Origin: Cruorifilaria tuberocauda
Lineage: Eukaryota; Nematoda; Chromadorea; Rhabditida; Onchocercidae
Direction: 5' to 3'
DNA: 64,000 bases
NCBI GenBank assembly: GCA_013365365.1
Contig: JABVXU010000035.1
Span: 225,455 to 289,454, forward strand
Within the stretch, counting starts at the first letter, position 1; the number at the start of each line of letters is the position of its first letter. Below the pieces are notes generated by a model. It was not told where the DNA came from. It saw only the letters and a program-made list of their open reading frames with translations, and did no database searches. Of the stretch, positions 29,901 to 41,690 are shown in pieces. The position numbers and the translations under genes are program-made.

Positions 29901-32698
29901 AAATTAATACGGGAAAATGGAACAATATTGGGAATCATTGAAATTCGGAATCATTAAAATATTAGTGAATAGTTTTATAAAGAATACTGTCGAATCACAA
30001 TTCTTGTAATCCAGAAAAATACTGTCATTTTTTTAATTTCAATTGATCAAATTCTAATTGATCACATCTAAGTGACGAAACGATTAACTATCAGCAACGG
30101 TTGGAATCATTAAAAATGACAGTATCTTTTCGGATCATAAGAACTGAAATTAAATTTTATTTATGAAAATGAATAGGAATGGAATAAACTGCGATAAATG
30201 ACAAATGTAATGGAATAAATTTGAAATTGAATAGATAAAACAAGGAAAGCGTTACATTTGAGTAATGTTTGACTAATAAAGATATTTATAGTGTGTCCTT
30301 GTTATAAATATATTCAACGAAAAAATATTCATTTTAATTTGGTTATGGTTTTCTACGCTATTTATTGCTGCTACATTAGATGCTATCTACTGGTTCAGCA
30401 TTTCCTTATTTCATAGGTAAATTTTTATCGAAATAAATTCAAAATTATTTTCTAAGATAATGGAAAAATCAAAAAGATAAATTGAGTAAAATTTCTTTTA
30501 AATTCACTCTAATTTAATTTGTTTTTTTCCCTGTTCAAAAAGTTTAAAAAATCCAAAGTTAATTGATTAGCATTGAGTTAAAGTTTAGGTTATTCTTAGA
30601 TTATATCACTTTTTGTTAAGGTATAGCTATGTTATGATAAGAATAAATTGAAATTGGATTATTTATTTTTAATTCAAATGTTATCTTTGATAGCAAAACT
30701 TTCTGCTCGTTGCTATAAAAACATATAAAGCTTTCGTTACATTTAGCTATTAAGCAAAAATATATTGATTTATTGCGTAATATTTACGAATTATTCATCA
30801 CCTATGCCTTAATTTATGATTTCAACTTTTAATTTTTACGTAATGTTAAAAATAATTAATTATAAGATGATGGTTTTCGGATTTCAAATATATTTACTTT
30901 GTAGGGATCGTCTTCGCTTTGTTTTGCGTCATTTAGAGTTGACAACCGATCCTGATCGACCTGAACTGTTTCGAAAGGAAAAGCGGAAGCAGGTGGAGCA
31001 TTTTCTGAAGTCGTACCTCAAGGTAGTTTTGCTTTTGAGCTTTTCTCCTTTCTCTTGTTTGTCAGAAATTTGTTCCATATATATGCAATAAGTTCAGGTC
31101 GATGGTGTATTAGTGTTACGCATGATAGCGCTTCATGCAGGCGTAATGTTTTGCACTGAAATTACGGATGCACTCTGGAGACGTTACCTATCTCAGCATC
31201 CGGAAAATTTGATAGATGAGGATTCTTCACTTATCAATTTTGCTCGGTATGTTCCAGCTATTGGAAAAACTATTCAAATAATTTGAATTTATAAGTGGAA
31301 ACATCCTCATACGTTATCTTTAATCTCTGTGTTCACACTTGAAATCAAGCAATCCGATTGATTCAATCACGTGATCCAGTTTAGTTGCTAATATTTTAAA
31401 CCTCCTGAAAAATTGATTTTAATATATCCGCTTATGTACGGTCAAATCAGGATTCCACTATATCGACTGATCGGTCCACTAATCTTCATTGATTACCATT
31501 TGTCATTAGATATAATGCAATTCAAGAGTGGGATAGAATTTCATTTTTTCTGATAAGAGACTGCTACACATGTATCAACTTTACTATACGAGTTGCAAAC
31601 TCTTCTAAATTACGAAAGAACGATGATAATCGGAAGTAAGAGAAAAGTAATAATCAAATTTGGCGTGAAAAAGATATCTATCAGTTATTCAAAGATGCAA
31701 ATATTCGTATTTTATTTGTTTGATGAATTATTTTCGATATTACTACTAATTACATTTACTCAATTACTGTTTGTTCAATATATTAGACTTCTTTTAGTAG
31801 TGAATTGATTATTGAAATTTTTAAACGACATTAACTTATCAGAATTATCATGTTAAACATCTTGAACAAACAAATCGTAGTGCTTCTTTCTTTTCTATTG
31901 TATTTTACGTGTACAATACAAAATATCAATGGCACGCTTTTAGTATTTTAGCACTCAATCGATCCGCCGGAAACGGCAAAGTGATGGTAATAGTGGTGAT
32001 AGACAGAAAAGATATCAACACTTATTTGCTCATCAGCGGTTCTCGAAGTTATTTTCACATCGAACTCAAGCATCTCTTCGGTTAGATATTCCTGTTCTCT
32101 TCTTTTTGAAAGCTTGATTTAATCAGCAAAGCAGTTCATAGCGAATATCAATAAGCTTAGGTAAAAGCAATAGCAGAAAAGTAGTGCAGTGGAGTCATTT
32201 TAAATTCTACTGAAATTCCAATATTTTCTTTTTACTAATCTTAGATCTTTATTCTATATTCTTCTTCCTATTAGATGAAAATTGCTTTACATTATTATTG
32301 GTGAAATGATTCATTAAATTCTTTATGCTGGGCATTTTCCGTTATGTAATTGTCCATTCTATTACACTTTCACCGATTCTGAGCCAAAGCCTGAATATAT
32401 ACCTATATATTAATTGCGAATGAATAAGCAACTATGACAGTATCAGTTATCAATAAGACATAAAGCTTTAGAGTTTTACAAGTAATTAAAATGTTTTTAT
32501 AGTCATAATCGTGGTGGACAAGATACTAATCGATCACTTGACATGGATCGTCGAAAACCGCAGGTACAACTTCGACTTCCAAAGCAAAGACCAATGAGGG
32601 TACAAATGTCGCCAAGATCGCTGATTACAGACGAAAAGGATGAGGACGAAGATGAAAGCTTGCAATACAATGAATCACTAACACCTCTTATCCTATGA
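26942..32698 (+). CDS. innexin (invertebrate gap-junction subunit)
   Basis: Four-pass membrane protein that oligomerises into gap-junction channels or hemichannels. Exons: 26942-27076, 27438-27551, 27832-27967, 28385-28496, 28725-28827, 29036-29197, 29546-29596, 30292-30416, 30905-31022, 31098-31246, 31952-32080, 32503-32698; 509 residues, all joins in phase. Family marks in order: [13 protein letters not shown] before TM1; first extracellular loop [11 protein letters not shown] and EMYCW (two cysteines 17 residues apart); the signature YYQWVPF at TM2; TM3 around [14 protein letters not shown]; second extracellular loop [15 protein letters not shown] and [11 protein letters not shown], again two cysteines; TM4 around [14 protein letters not shown]. 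The cytoplasmic tail is basic, then acidic near the end (DEKDEDEDE). The intron after 29596 needs a GC donor to keep the second loop-2 cysteine. The family is certain; which innexin paralogue it is, I cannot say. Confidence 0.95.
29597..30291 (+). other. GC-AG intron of the innexin gene
   Basis: The exon before it must end after SVQ (29596) and the next must start with CVLVINIF at 30292 to match the innexin family. The bases after 29596 are GCATGT, so the intron starts with GC rather than GT. The nearest GT (29600) leaves the wrong phase, and the GT at 29591 keeps phase but deletes the conserved VQ. Confidence 0.75.
30001..30143. repeat. imperfect inverted repeat in innexin intron
   Basis: Arm 30001-30036 and arm 30110-30143 are reverse complements with a few mismatches; the best core is ATACTGTCATTTTT. 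About 73 bases separate them, with AATTGATCA occurring twice in the spacer. It could be a small MITE-like relic or simply a hairpin. No transposase or target-site duplication was found. Confidence 0.65.
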
Positions 32699-33450
32699 TT
32701 AAATAGTACTAGATGATAAAGTGCCAGCTCTTTTGTATTGTATACATGTAAATGAGTCATGTAAGGTTGAAGTTATTTGAGAAAATCATTACAATGCAAA
32801 GAATATCAAAGATCATTTCCTTTGCTATTCTCGATCAAGTAAGCCACTTTCAGATAATCCGAAAAATTATTGTTTGCCTTTTTCCTGACTTGAATATTGC
32901 CTGCCAGATTTAGCGATATTTTTATGAACCTGATGCTTTATGGATGAAAATAAGATAGAATTGAATATTCACTGCCATTTTTGTAAACTTTCCTTGGATA
33001 AAATACCATGCATAATAATAGATTAAGAAGAATTGACAGTGTTGCTATCTGGATAAATCGAGATAAAAAGGTCACTAAAGACATGCAATCTTACAAACGT
33101 TTAAACCTATTCTTGAAAGTGAATTATATTAAGAATTTCAAGTGAGATATTTTATTCATTCAAAAATATTCCAAATCAAACAAAATATATCAATAACAGC
33201 AAACTTGCGCCAAAATCTGTTAATTTAGAAATAAATTGATATGTTTCACATTTTCCACAGAAATAAATAACTGATTTTACATCTTCATTACTTATTAACT
33301 CATTACAGGAATAGAGTATTCCAGTCTGCGAATATAATTGAGTCCAATATTTCAGTATGACAATGGAATTTGAAAAAAATATAACAAAAATAAAAAAAGG
33401 AAATCACTGATTCAATTTGACCATCTAGTCATCAATAAATAGGTTACATT
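32699..33450. other. convergent 3' intergenic region
   Basis: Lies between the innexin stop (+) and the stop of the 62-residue frame (-). No further exon was seen. AATAAA copies exist on both strands but none can be assigned securely. Confidence 0.55.
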
Positions 33451-33639
33451 CTATGCACTTTGAATTATAGCAATAATGACGCCACTCCCACCAAATGATT
33501 TAAGTAAATGTCCTTCTAGTTCTACATTAATAAAACTTCGAAAAGAGCTGTCTAAATGAATAGCGTCTTCTAAATTATTTTGAATCAATTTGATATATCG
33601 GAAGCAGTATACGATACTAGCAGTTGACGCTTTAGTCAT
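33451..33639 (-). CDS. small hypothetical protein, possible operon partner of ZC3H14
   Basis: A 62-residue open frame with a real ATG, on the same strand as ZC3H14 and starting 355 bases after its stop codon. The composition looks protein-like rather than AT-random, with mixed charged residues, FRYIKLIQ, SSFRSFINVE and a glycine turn GGSG before a hydrophobic VIIAII end. There is no signal peptide and I recognise no family. The spacing fits a downstream gene of a nematode operon, which would be trans-spliced. No strong acceptor is visible just upstream; the best is TTTCATGAG. It could also be an unannotated last exon or chance. Confidence 0.4.
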   Translation of the reverse strand: MTKASTASIVYCFRYIKLIQNNLEDAIHLDSSFRSFINVELEGHLLKSFGGSGVIIAIIQSA

Positions 33640-33892
33640 ATTTCAATAATTCATTGGATTTCGAAATAATTGGCTCCTCATGAAAAATTAAATCAGTTTT
33701 CAGCGTCTTTCTTTGTTAAAAACCTTCATTAAAATCGCATTTCAACAAAATACACCATTTTTTTTCACTACGAATATAAGCTTATGGTAGCGTGTAACAA
33801 AAAGCTAACTTTGAAGATGATCTCTTATGACTTTTCGGAATTTGACAGACGTTAGTGTTAGAAGCGCCATTACTAAAAATAAACTAAATGAA

Positions 33893-33898
33893 TTTATT
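33893..33898 (-). promoter_or_regulatory. candidate poly(A) signal of ZC3H14
   Basis: AATAAA on the minus strand, about 96 bases after the ZC3H14 stop and before the small downstream frame. The position is typical of a 3' UTR signal. Confidence 0.55.
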
Positions 33899-33993
33899 GG
33901 ACTTCCCACAACAATATACAACAGATTCAAATTAGAGTAATAATATTTAGAGTAGGCGGACAGTTTTCGAAGTTCATAATTACTAATGTCAAT

Positions 33994-36900
33994 TCAGGTT
34001 GCTGCTACACTTGGCGCTTTCCACCGATACTTCCCACCTGCTGCACTAAGAAGAGCAATAGCACTTGCTTTAGGATGCCAAAAATAGCAAGCACGATTCG
34101 TACAACGATCACCAAAACGACAAAGCTGAAAAACTAATATCTAATACACTAATATTAATAATGACTAATATTAATAATAAGTAATAAAAACTAATAGTAC
34201 AATATTTAAAGCAAACATATTTTAGAGTATATCCATCATAACGATACAATTGTAATTGTATAACTAAACGATATTGCTTTCGTATTCTTGAAATGATCGT
34301 CATCTTACGATAATAACTAATTACCTTGGGATGTTTGAAGCTACAACTCGCATTTGCGCATTTCCCACCATATTTACATGGGACGTTCGAAGCATATGAA
34401 GCAGTTGATGTAACTGTAACCGAGTTTAGTGATGACTGTACTCCCACTTCAGGAGATGGAGCTACTGGTGCTACTGCAGTTGCCCTGGAATTTCAAATTT
34501 CGTAATTTTGGAATGTAAAATGCATCTGAAAAACGTGAAAATAATCTTATATTCAAAAGCTAGATATGATTAGTAAAAAGTGTTACACAACAACCAGCAT
34601 CCACTTAAAAAATCATGTTTTAAAGCATCTGGAGGTTATCAGAAACATGGTTCCATAATCAAGTTAAACCGTTGCAATCAAATATAAATATTATTTTGAA
34701 ATGATATCTGTAATTGAAGAACTTACGCTGCCTTCAAAATATGTGCATAAACACAGTTCGGATTCAAACACATACGACCAAATTTGCATTGCGGGTGGAT
34801 GTAAATACACCGGTCACCAAACGAACAGTTCGGAAAATTGCTACGAAAAAAAGAGTTTTAAATCGGTTCAGTACAATATCTTAAATTAATTTATTAGGTA
34901 TTGTTACTCTCTGATTTACTTAATACAAGTTTTGAGTATCATGATAATTATCTTCCTGAATGTTCTAGTTCTATTAAGAATGACAACAAAATTTTCCATT
35001 ATATTAAGATGTTCTTTAAATCCACATTGCACATAACACTGGTAGAACTATTACTAAGAATTATTCCTATCAATAAAACAAATCAGCCAGTAGACCATAA
35101 ATGCATAAAATAACAGGACTGAGTTATATAGCCAATATCATGCAAAAATAACTTAGTAAAACAAGTTAGAGTAGTTATCATATAATAAACCTTCAAATAT
35201 TAGACTACCTGCAAGGTTTACTTGGGTGAATATATACACAGTTTTGAAGAGAACAATTTGGCCAAAATTTACAACGCTCCATTATTTTTTCAGTTCCTGC
35301 TGATGATACTATTGATACATTTGATACCTTAATAAGCAAACGATTAGCAGAACTGCTACCTGTTTCAATGCAATACATCTTCAAATCACAGCATGGTTAT
35401 GTAACGGCAAGTGTCATAAATGATCTCACATAGCATCATATAATTATATAACTTCTAAATCCTCCCATTTTTTAGAATAGAAAAAGTTATGTGACATATA
35501 GGAGGCGAAAGAAATTTTATAACAGGAAAAATTTAGTTATTTGAACAAGAAAAAAACTTGACATTTACTCAGCAAATGATGTAGTTAAAGATGGAACCTG
35601 TCTACTAGCAACAAATACATTTTGTCGTGGTGTGCTATAAAAAAGTTGTGGCGGCGGAGTCTGCGGGCGAAATAATGGACTCGATAGAGTTGGAGTTGGT
35701 GGTACCTTAAAAAGATAGTATCGGAAACTTAACATCTCAAATCATTACACTTTCGAAGTTTGAATAAAGATAAGAAGCGATATCTAAACAAAGCATTGTT
35801 TCTATGCCAAACTGGAATGTAAAGTAAATGAATTTCCAACGAATTTAAAACATTTTAAATACCGCTAACTTCTCAAATATTTTGACTCATGCATCAATTT
35901 ATTAAACAGAGCAAGTTAATTAACATTCAATTAAGAATTCTAACCTCATCAAAACCTTGACCAACCGTCTGTGCACTGGCAAGAACAGCATCAATCTGTG
36001 CTTCTAAAAAAATGAAGATATAGTACAGCCTATAATGAATGTATATATTGTGGAACGAGATATATTTATACCTTACATATCTTAAACCTATATGAGCTCC
36101 AATTTTCACCTACATTTATTTCGATGAATAGTGTGCTGTTCCAGCAATCCCAAATAATAAATATACAATACCATATAACAACCACCAAATTAAATGTGGC
36201 ATCAAAATACCCAAACAAATGCTAACCACAAATATAAAAGAAATTAGCAGTTCAATAATTTTGGCTCTCTCAAGATTATTTCCCATTGATATTTATGGAT
36301 GCAGTTACTAAATTCATATTCATCAATTCTGCCTCATTTTATGTCAATGTACTGCACTAAACAAAAAAAATAATACCGACCATCATCACCATCATCATCA
36401 CCGTCATCACTCGTATCTTCTTCTGGCAGTTGTATTTGCAAATCCCACGCAGGTAAAGGCTTTGAATCATTGGAAGTCTGAAAAAACTTTTTTATAAATA
36501 TCTTAAATGTATTTAACATTTTTTAATAAACCGCCATAAAAGTGAAATTTAAAGCTCTAAGATAGTGTAAGCTTTCAAATTATGTGGAAAATATCAAGTT
36601 ATTGTGCATTTTGAAACAGCTTCCATGCAAAAACTGAGAAATTTTATAATGTTTCTCTCATTTCTTTTAAGATTAATATAAGATTCCATTTTTACCTCAT
36701 TAGAATGTGCCATCAGACATGCTTCATTTTCCATACTGTTGATAACTGACTTCTCATGAGATACTTCTCTTCTTACCTGTCTTGGTTGCGACAGATTCAG
36801 ATGTGCCAAAACTACAAATGCAGCAGTTAAACTAATAAAATCAGGACATAAAGATCAGAAGTTATTTGCATAGTTCGAAAAATTAATAACAAGAAATTAA

Positions 36901-39900
36901 AAAGCCAAATATGAAAATGATGAGAAAAGATTACTGAACTTACTTGGATTTGCTTCATTCCGGCGCCTTTTCGTCTTCTTTTTGCTAACAATTTCAACAT
37001 TTCCTTCACCAATTTTCGTAAGTCGTTTAGCCAAACTGATTGAATCACCTTTTAAAGTTATGTAAAATTTTGGTTCGTCAACAGAACTTGGCCTGAAGAG
37101 AATTTATTGTTCGTGATAACTTCAATATTTAAAATTAAAAAAAATGTAGTAACTTAAAAGCTGCAATAGACCCATGAGCACTAATAACTGAATGATAATA
37201 TCTTTAAAATGACCATCAGCAACGATTAAAATTTTAAAGAATGTAAAAATTTCATGAGAGCCGTATACACACCCATATGTCCGCATGCGTTTTCTTTCCA
37301 CTTCTGGCTCACTTAAACTGCATTCGTCAACTGTTTGCACAATTGAACGACCAACACTTTTTCCACCATTTGATTCATCCGGCATGACAACCAAAGCATC
37401 ACCAATATCATCGTAAACATCGATTTCAATACCCTAGCATAACATATGTTAAAAATCTACTGCAGTTAGAATAATCCAATCCTATACCAAAAACGAAAGC
37501 AATATCACAGAGAGTGAAAGCACAGCATAAGGAAAGAATTTTTCCTCTTAACGATGTCACTATTTTAGTAAAGTGGTATTTTAGTAAAAAGAGTTTTTCG
37601 AAAAAGTAAAAAAAATTCACTGCTAACCTCTTCCTCATCCAAAACATTCATATCGTTCTGTTTGTGCTTCCCATGATCAGTTACTTCTTTTTCTTTTTTC
37701 GCTGCCAATCCATTACCATAACCGGCAATCTGACTTGCTGTTCTTGTTGTTTCGCCTGCTTCTTTAATAGCTTTCAAGAATAGTGATTTCACGCCACGAG
37801 ATTGCTTACTGCAACAAATTTTACTTATCATATAGAGTCAGAGTTAACCTTTGGAAGTGATTAGCGAGAGCATCGTCTTGAGATCAAACGGGCTATGATA
37901 TCGCAACAGGAATATCAAAAATTAGAAGTCGGTTCAAGAACATATCTTCATTCAAATCATTCAAAGTTTCAGATCATTTACGATCAACTTACGTCGTTAT
38001 TTCTTTTTCAGGCAGCTTTCGCTTCACAACTACTTGAGAAGATACGGATTTTATAGTTGGCTCTGGTGGCAATTTAACAACTGCGGATGACTGAACCTAC
38101 AGCAATTGAAAATTTGATTTATAATAAATATGCGAAACAATATCTATTTCGTTAACATTTATAACAAGATATTCCGAACAAAATACATTCGATATGGACA
38201 AGTGGATGATTGTAGAGGTCGTTAATATAATCTCACGGAAGATAACTAAGAAAGCGATGCTAGTGATAACAATTCTACCACAACTACTAAAGACCATGTA
38301 TTTATTGGTTTCCATTAACAATTTAAACATATTTAACCTTCTTGCTTCTCAAAATTCGATCCGACTCTTCCGCTGCAATACGTTCTTCTCTATCAATATC
38401 TTCCTCTAGTGATGGTGAACGAGACTGCGCCTTTCGCTTTCTCTGCTGTTGGATATCTTGTTTCGAACCACTTGATATCTTGCTGAAGATAAATGCTTGA
38501 AATAATTGATAAATAAATATGTAACCAGAAGTTACCGACTGAGAAATATTATCCATCAAATCAATTGTATTTTCTGCAACTTTTTAAAAAAATACAAAAT
38601 GTTTATGAATTATTTTTTATTAGTGAATGCATCATAAAGAAATAATTGAGTTTACCAAATAAAAATTCTGGTTAAAATAATATTGCACTATAGAAAATTA
38701 CCTAACAAGTAATGTCAAGCAATAAATAAACAAAACAAAAAGAGGTCAAACCTTGCGCAGGTAGCTCTTCTGGCTCGTTTATCCTCTTCATTTCGTCTTT
38801 TAGAATATTTTGCATCTTCCCTTGCCTCTCTTTCTGCCCTACCATCGGATCTCAATGGTAAAACTTTCCGCTCATTTCTTTCATTCTCGTCGCGTCTCAC
38901 AGCAAAACGTACAGTCCCTGCAACATCAACATTTTCAGCAATTCTTATCTTGAAAAACGGTGACCATATTTTTTTGCTTATGGAAGCAAAGATAAGCTGA
39001 AAATTGTTGACGCTGAAAGAAAAGTTATCATCAAATACCTCGACGTTCTGGACTTTCAAGTCTTTTCCGACGATGCATCTTTTCTGGAGGCAGAACAGGG
39101 GATTTTGCTCTATGTGATGGCTGAAACTCACAAGTATTAAACAATGAAAGTCATTTTGATGTTATTTTACAAATCGGTTCATATTTAAATAATTTAATGA
39201 AATGAGAATTTAACAAGTAACTGGAAAATATTCCTGAAGTTCATTAAAATCTAGAGATTAGAAATGCAAGTTTAAATGCAGATAGAAACCAAAAGAAGAA
39301 TAGTTTCTATTGATAATTTAACACAATAAAGTAAAACTAAAATTATGAACAAAAAAAGATAACAAACTATAGCAAAAGTGTCGACATGTGGAGATTATAC
39401 CTTTGACTTCACAACCTTTGCAATGCCAGTACGTCTTTCGTTTTCCTTTCTTTCAGATTCTTTTATTCCGCGCTGCTTCTCTTTTTCTTTTTTTTCATAT
39501 TCTTTTAATGCAATCTTCGAACTAGAGCTTTCTTGTTTCTTCTTTTTATCCAATGTCTTCTCTTTTTCCCGTTTATTTGCGTTTTCCAGTTCCTTTCGGT
39601 GACCGCTGCTTTCAATATCCTTCCGTTTATTATCGTTTGGTTCCTGGACAGCATTAGGAACACTAGCCGATTGTAAACGTTCGAAAATATCAAATAACCT
39701 AAAAATATGGTTTTGATTAAGCGCTGAAGTTTTACATCTAACAAGAATTATATTACTATATCATCCAATTACTTACATTCGTCTATTAAAAACAATAAAC
39801 ATTTAATAAAACAAATGCGCTACAGTTGAGAAAACAATTCGAAACTAACCAATCAACAAATTTTTCAGAATTTTTGCCCAGGAAGAGTAATAAATCTTCC

Positions 39901-40302
39901 TTCATTTGAGTTTTCTCTTTTTTATTCGCAATCATTACCATTATATAATCCGGCAATTCTTCATCTACATATACACCGAGTTCTTCTAATTTAGCTTTTA
40001 TAGCAGCCTGCAAATTTTTGAAATATTTAATTAATAATCTGACAGTACTCATCTTATTTTTGGAATTGCTTATTTCATTATATCCTATGGTTGTAAGTAA
40101 GAAGAATTCCGAACAATACTGTTCTTCATTAAATGGTAGTAGATATTAAAAAAAAGATTGGAATATTCGAGAGACTCATAGTTAGAAGAAAGTTTTCTTA
40201 AAGCAAGTATTTTGTCAAAACAGTGCTTGAAATAAAAAATTCCGCGCTTCTCAGGAAACTTACTCGAATTTTCTTTGAAACTTCTGCACTGCCGCCAGTC
40301 AT
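33994..40302 (-). CDS. ZC3H14: ZC3H14/Nab2-type poly(A) RNA-binding zinc-finger protein
   Basis: Nuclear poly(A)-RNA-binding protein of the ZC3H14 (MSUT2, yeast Nab2) family; the C. elegans counterpart is sut-2. Exons from the ATG: 40302-40264, 40007-39850, 39698-39401, 39120-39039, 38917-38752, 38482-38338, 38096-37993, 37808-37628, 37433-37273, 37092-36944, 36811-36696, 36477-36381, 36003-35945, 35705-35569, 35355-35209, 34840-34727, 34484-34325, 34125-33994; 814 residues, all in phase. The N-terminal fold matches the family closely (SKKIR, ELGVYVDEELPDYIMVM, ANKK). A long Lys/Glu/Arg-rich linker follows, with two conserved islands: FLKAIKEAGE and DEPKFYITLKGD. An acidic DDGDDDGDD run precedes the C-terminus. 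Five CCCH fingers occupy about residues 655-790, beginning CKFWPNC, CSNFPNC, CKFGRMC, CKYGGKC and CRFGDRC, each C-x5-C-x4/5-C-x3-H. The boundary near 35355 has an equally good alternative. Confidence 0.93.
38536..38573 (-). other. optional micro-exon-like segment within a ZC3H14 intron
   Basis: 38 bases with a good acceptor (GTTGCAG) and donor (GTAACT), open in one frame (TIDLMDNISQS). Its entry phase does not fit the exon ending at 38752, whereas direct joining of 38752 to 38482 does fit. It is therefore left out of the gene model. Confidence 0.25.
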
Positions 40303-41690
40303 TTATTACACTTATTCCTAAAAGCAAAAATTTATATTATGAGATATAATTAAACTCTCTGACGATTAAGCTGGCAATTATTTACAGTACAAACTAAAGC
40401 TATTTTAAATGCAGTCTAAAGTATTAAAAATTCTATTTTCTAATAACAGTCTAATAACAATCGATCACTTGTTTGGTGCGCATTATCGATTTCTGCGCCT
40501 TACTTCCTCTATTTATAGAAAGCCTTTTATTCCTTACTCGGAGGACTTGCTTAGGTACAAACAAAATATTCAAACATAAAACAAATGTGAAGCTTGTTGC
40601 CTCAAATCACATATCATTTCTTACAAAGCGGTAGTTACCGTTATTAATGAAATTAATATTTATATGACTAGATTAATTAATCCGATGTTTCCACAGTTAC
40701 ATGAGATATGAATGAGATATGATAATTATAACAAAACGATCTACACGAGATCGTTTATGCTCCTTATACTAACCGTATATAAAAGGCTAAGACATATCAT
40801 CTTATTTATACTCTCGAATTCAGTTGTTTTTATCCTAACGCAAAAAACAATTTCATATTCATTATTCTCCTTCTAATTTCAAAAAAAAAAAAAAACGGAA
40901 TAGAACATAGATCAACGCGGAGCAATATTCAAGCAATATCGGCACAGGAAAATAACTATTCTATTATAGAGTATCGGAAGACTTTTACCTGAGTGGTATG
41001 CATTCATACTGAGTTATTTAGTATACAATCACATACAAATGCTCTCACACATAGAAAGCAATAAAAAACTAATGATTTCAATATTAATACAGTATCTTCG
41101 TTGATAATTGACAGTTTCTTTCATCAACATGTCAATTAATTAATTAATCAGAAAGCAGAAATTCTATTAAAAAGGAAAAGCCGGTATACCGATTTATAAC
41201 AATCACGCAGCATACCATCAGAACATTCCCCAATAATCCGTTAATGTTGCATAACGGTCAGCTAAAACATAGACATCTCTTCGCTACATTCTAACTTCTC
41301 TCCTTTTCGTATTTATCCCTCTCTCATGCTCTTTTCGTTGTCTATTCTTTTCATATAATGTCTTATAAATCACCTTCTCGATATGCACAGGGGCGCTTAT
41401 GTCATGGCCAATATTCTCCTTGTGATTCTCGATTTCTGATAAGATTTTCCTCATAATTAAGTTTTAGATAGTCAAAGGTCTCTTGTATGTAACAATCACC
41501 AGTGTTGTTAAGGAATAAAAAATGAAAGGACAATCATTCTTTAATATTGCTTCTTTAGATATAATCTGTAGGATTGAATTTATTTCTTTTTCTTACTGTA
41601 CTAACAAAATGAAATGAGCAAAAGTATTCTTGGCCATCACCATCTCATCTTATTATTATCACTGACAATCACTGAATCATCACCTAGAAG
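40303..41690. other. intergenic region upstream of ZC3H14
   Basis: Between the ZC3H14 start and the kinase stop, both on the minus strand. It should hold the ZC3H14 promoter and the kinase 3' UTR. No exon or RNA gene was recognised. Confidence 0.6.
41579..41584 (-). promoter_or_regulatory. candidate poly(A) signal of the kinase gene
   Basis: AATAAA on the minus strand about 107 bases after the kinase stop codon. Confidence 0.5.
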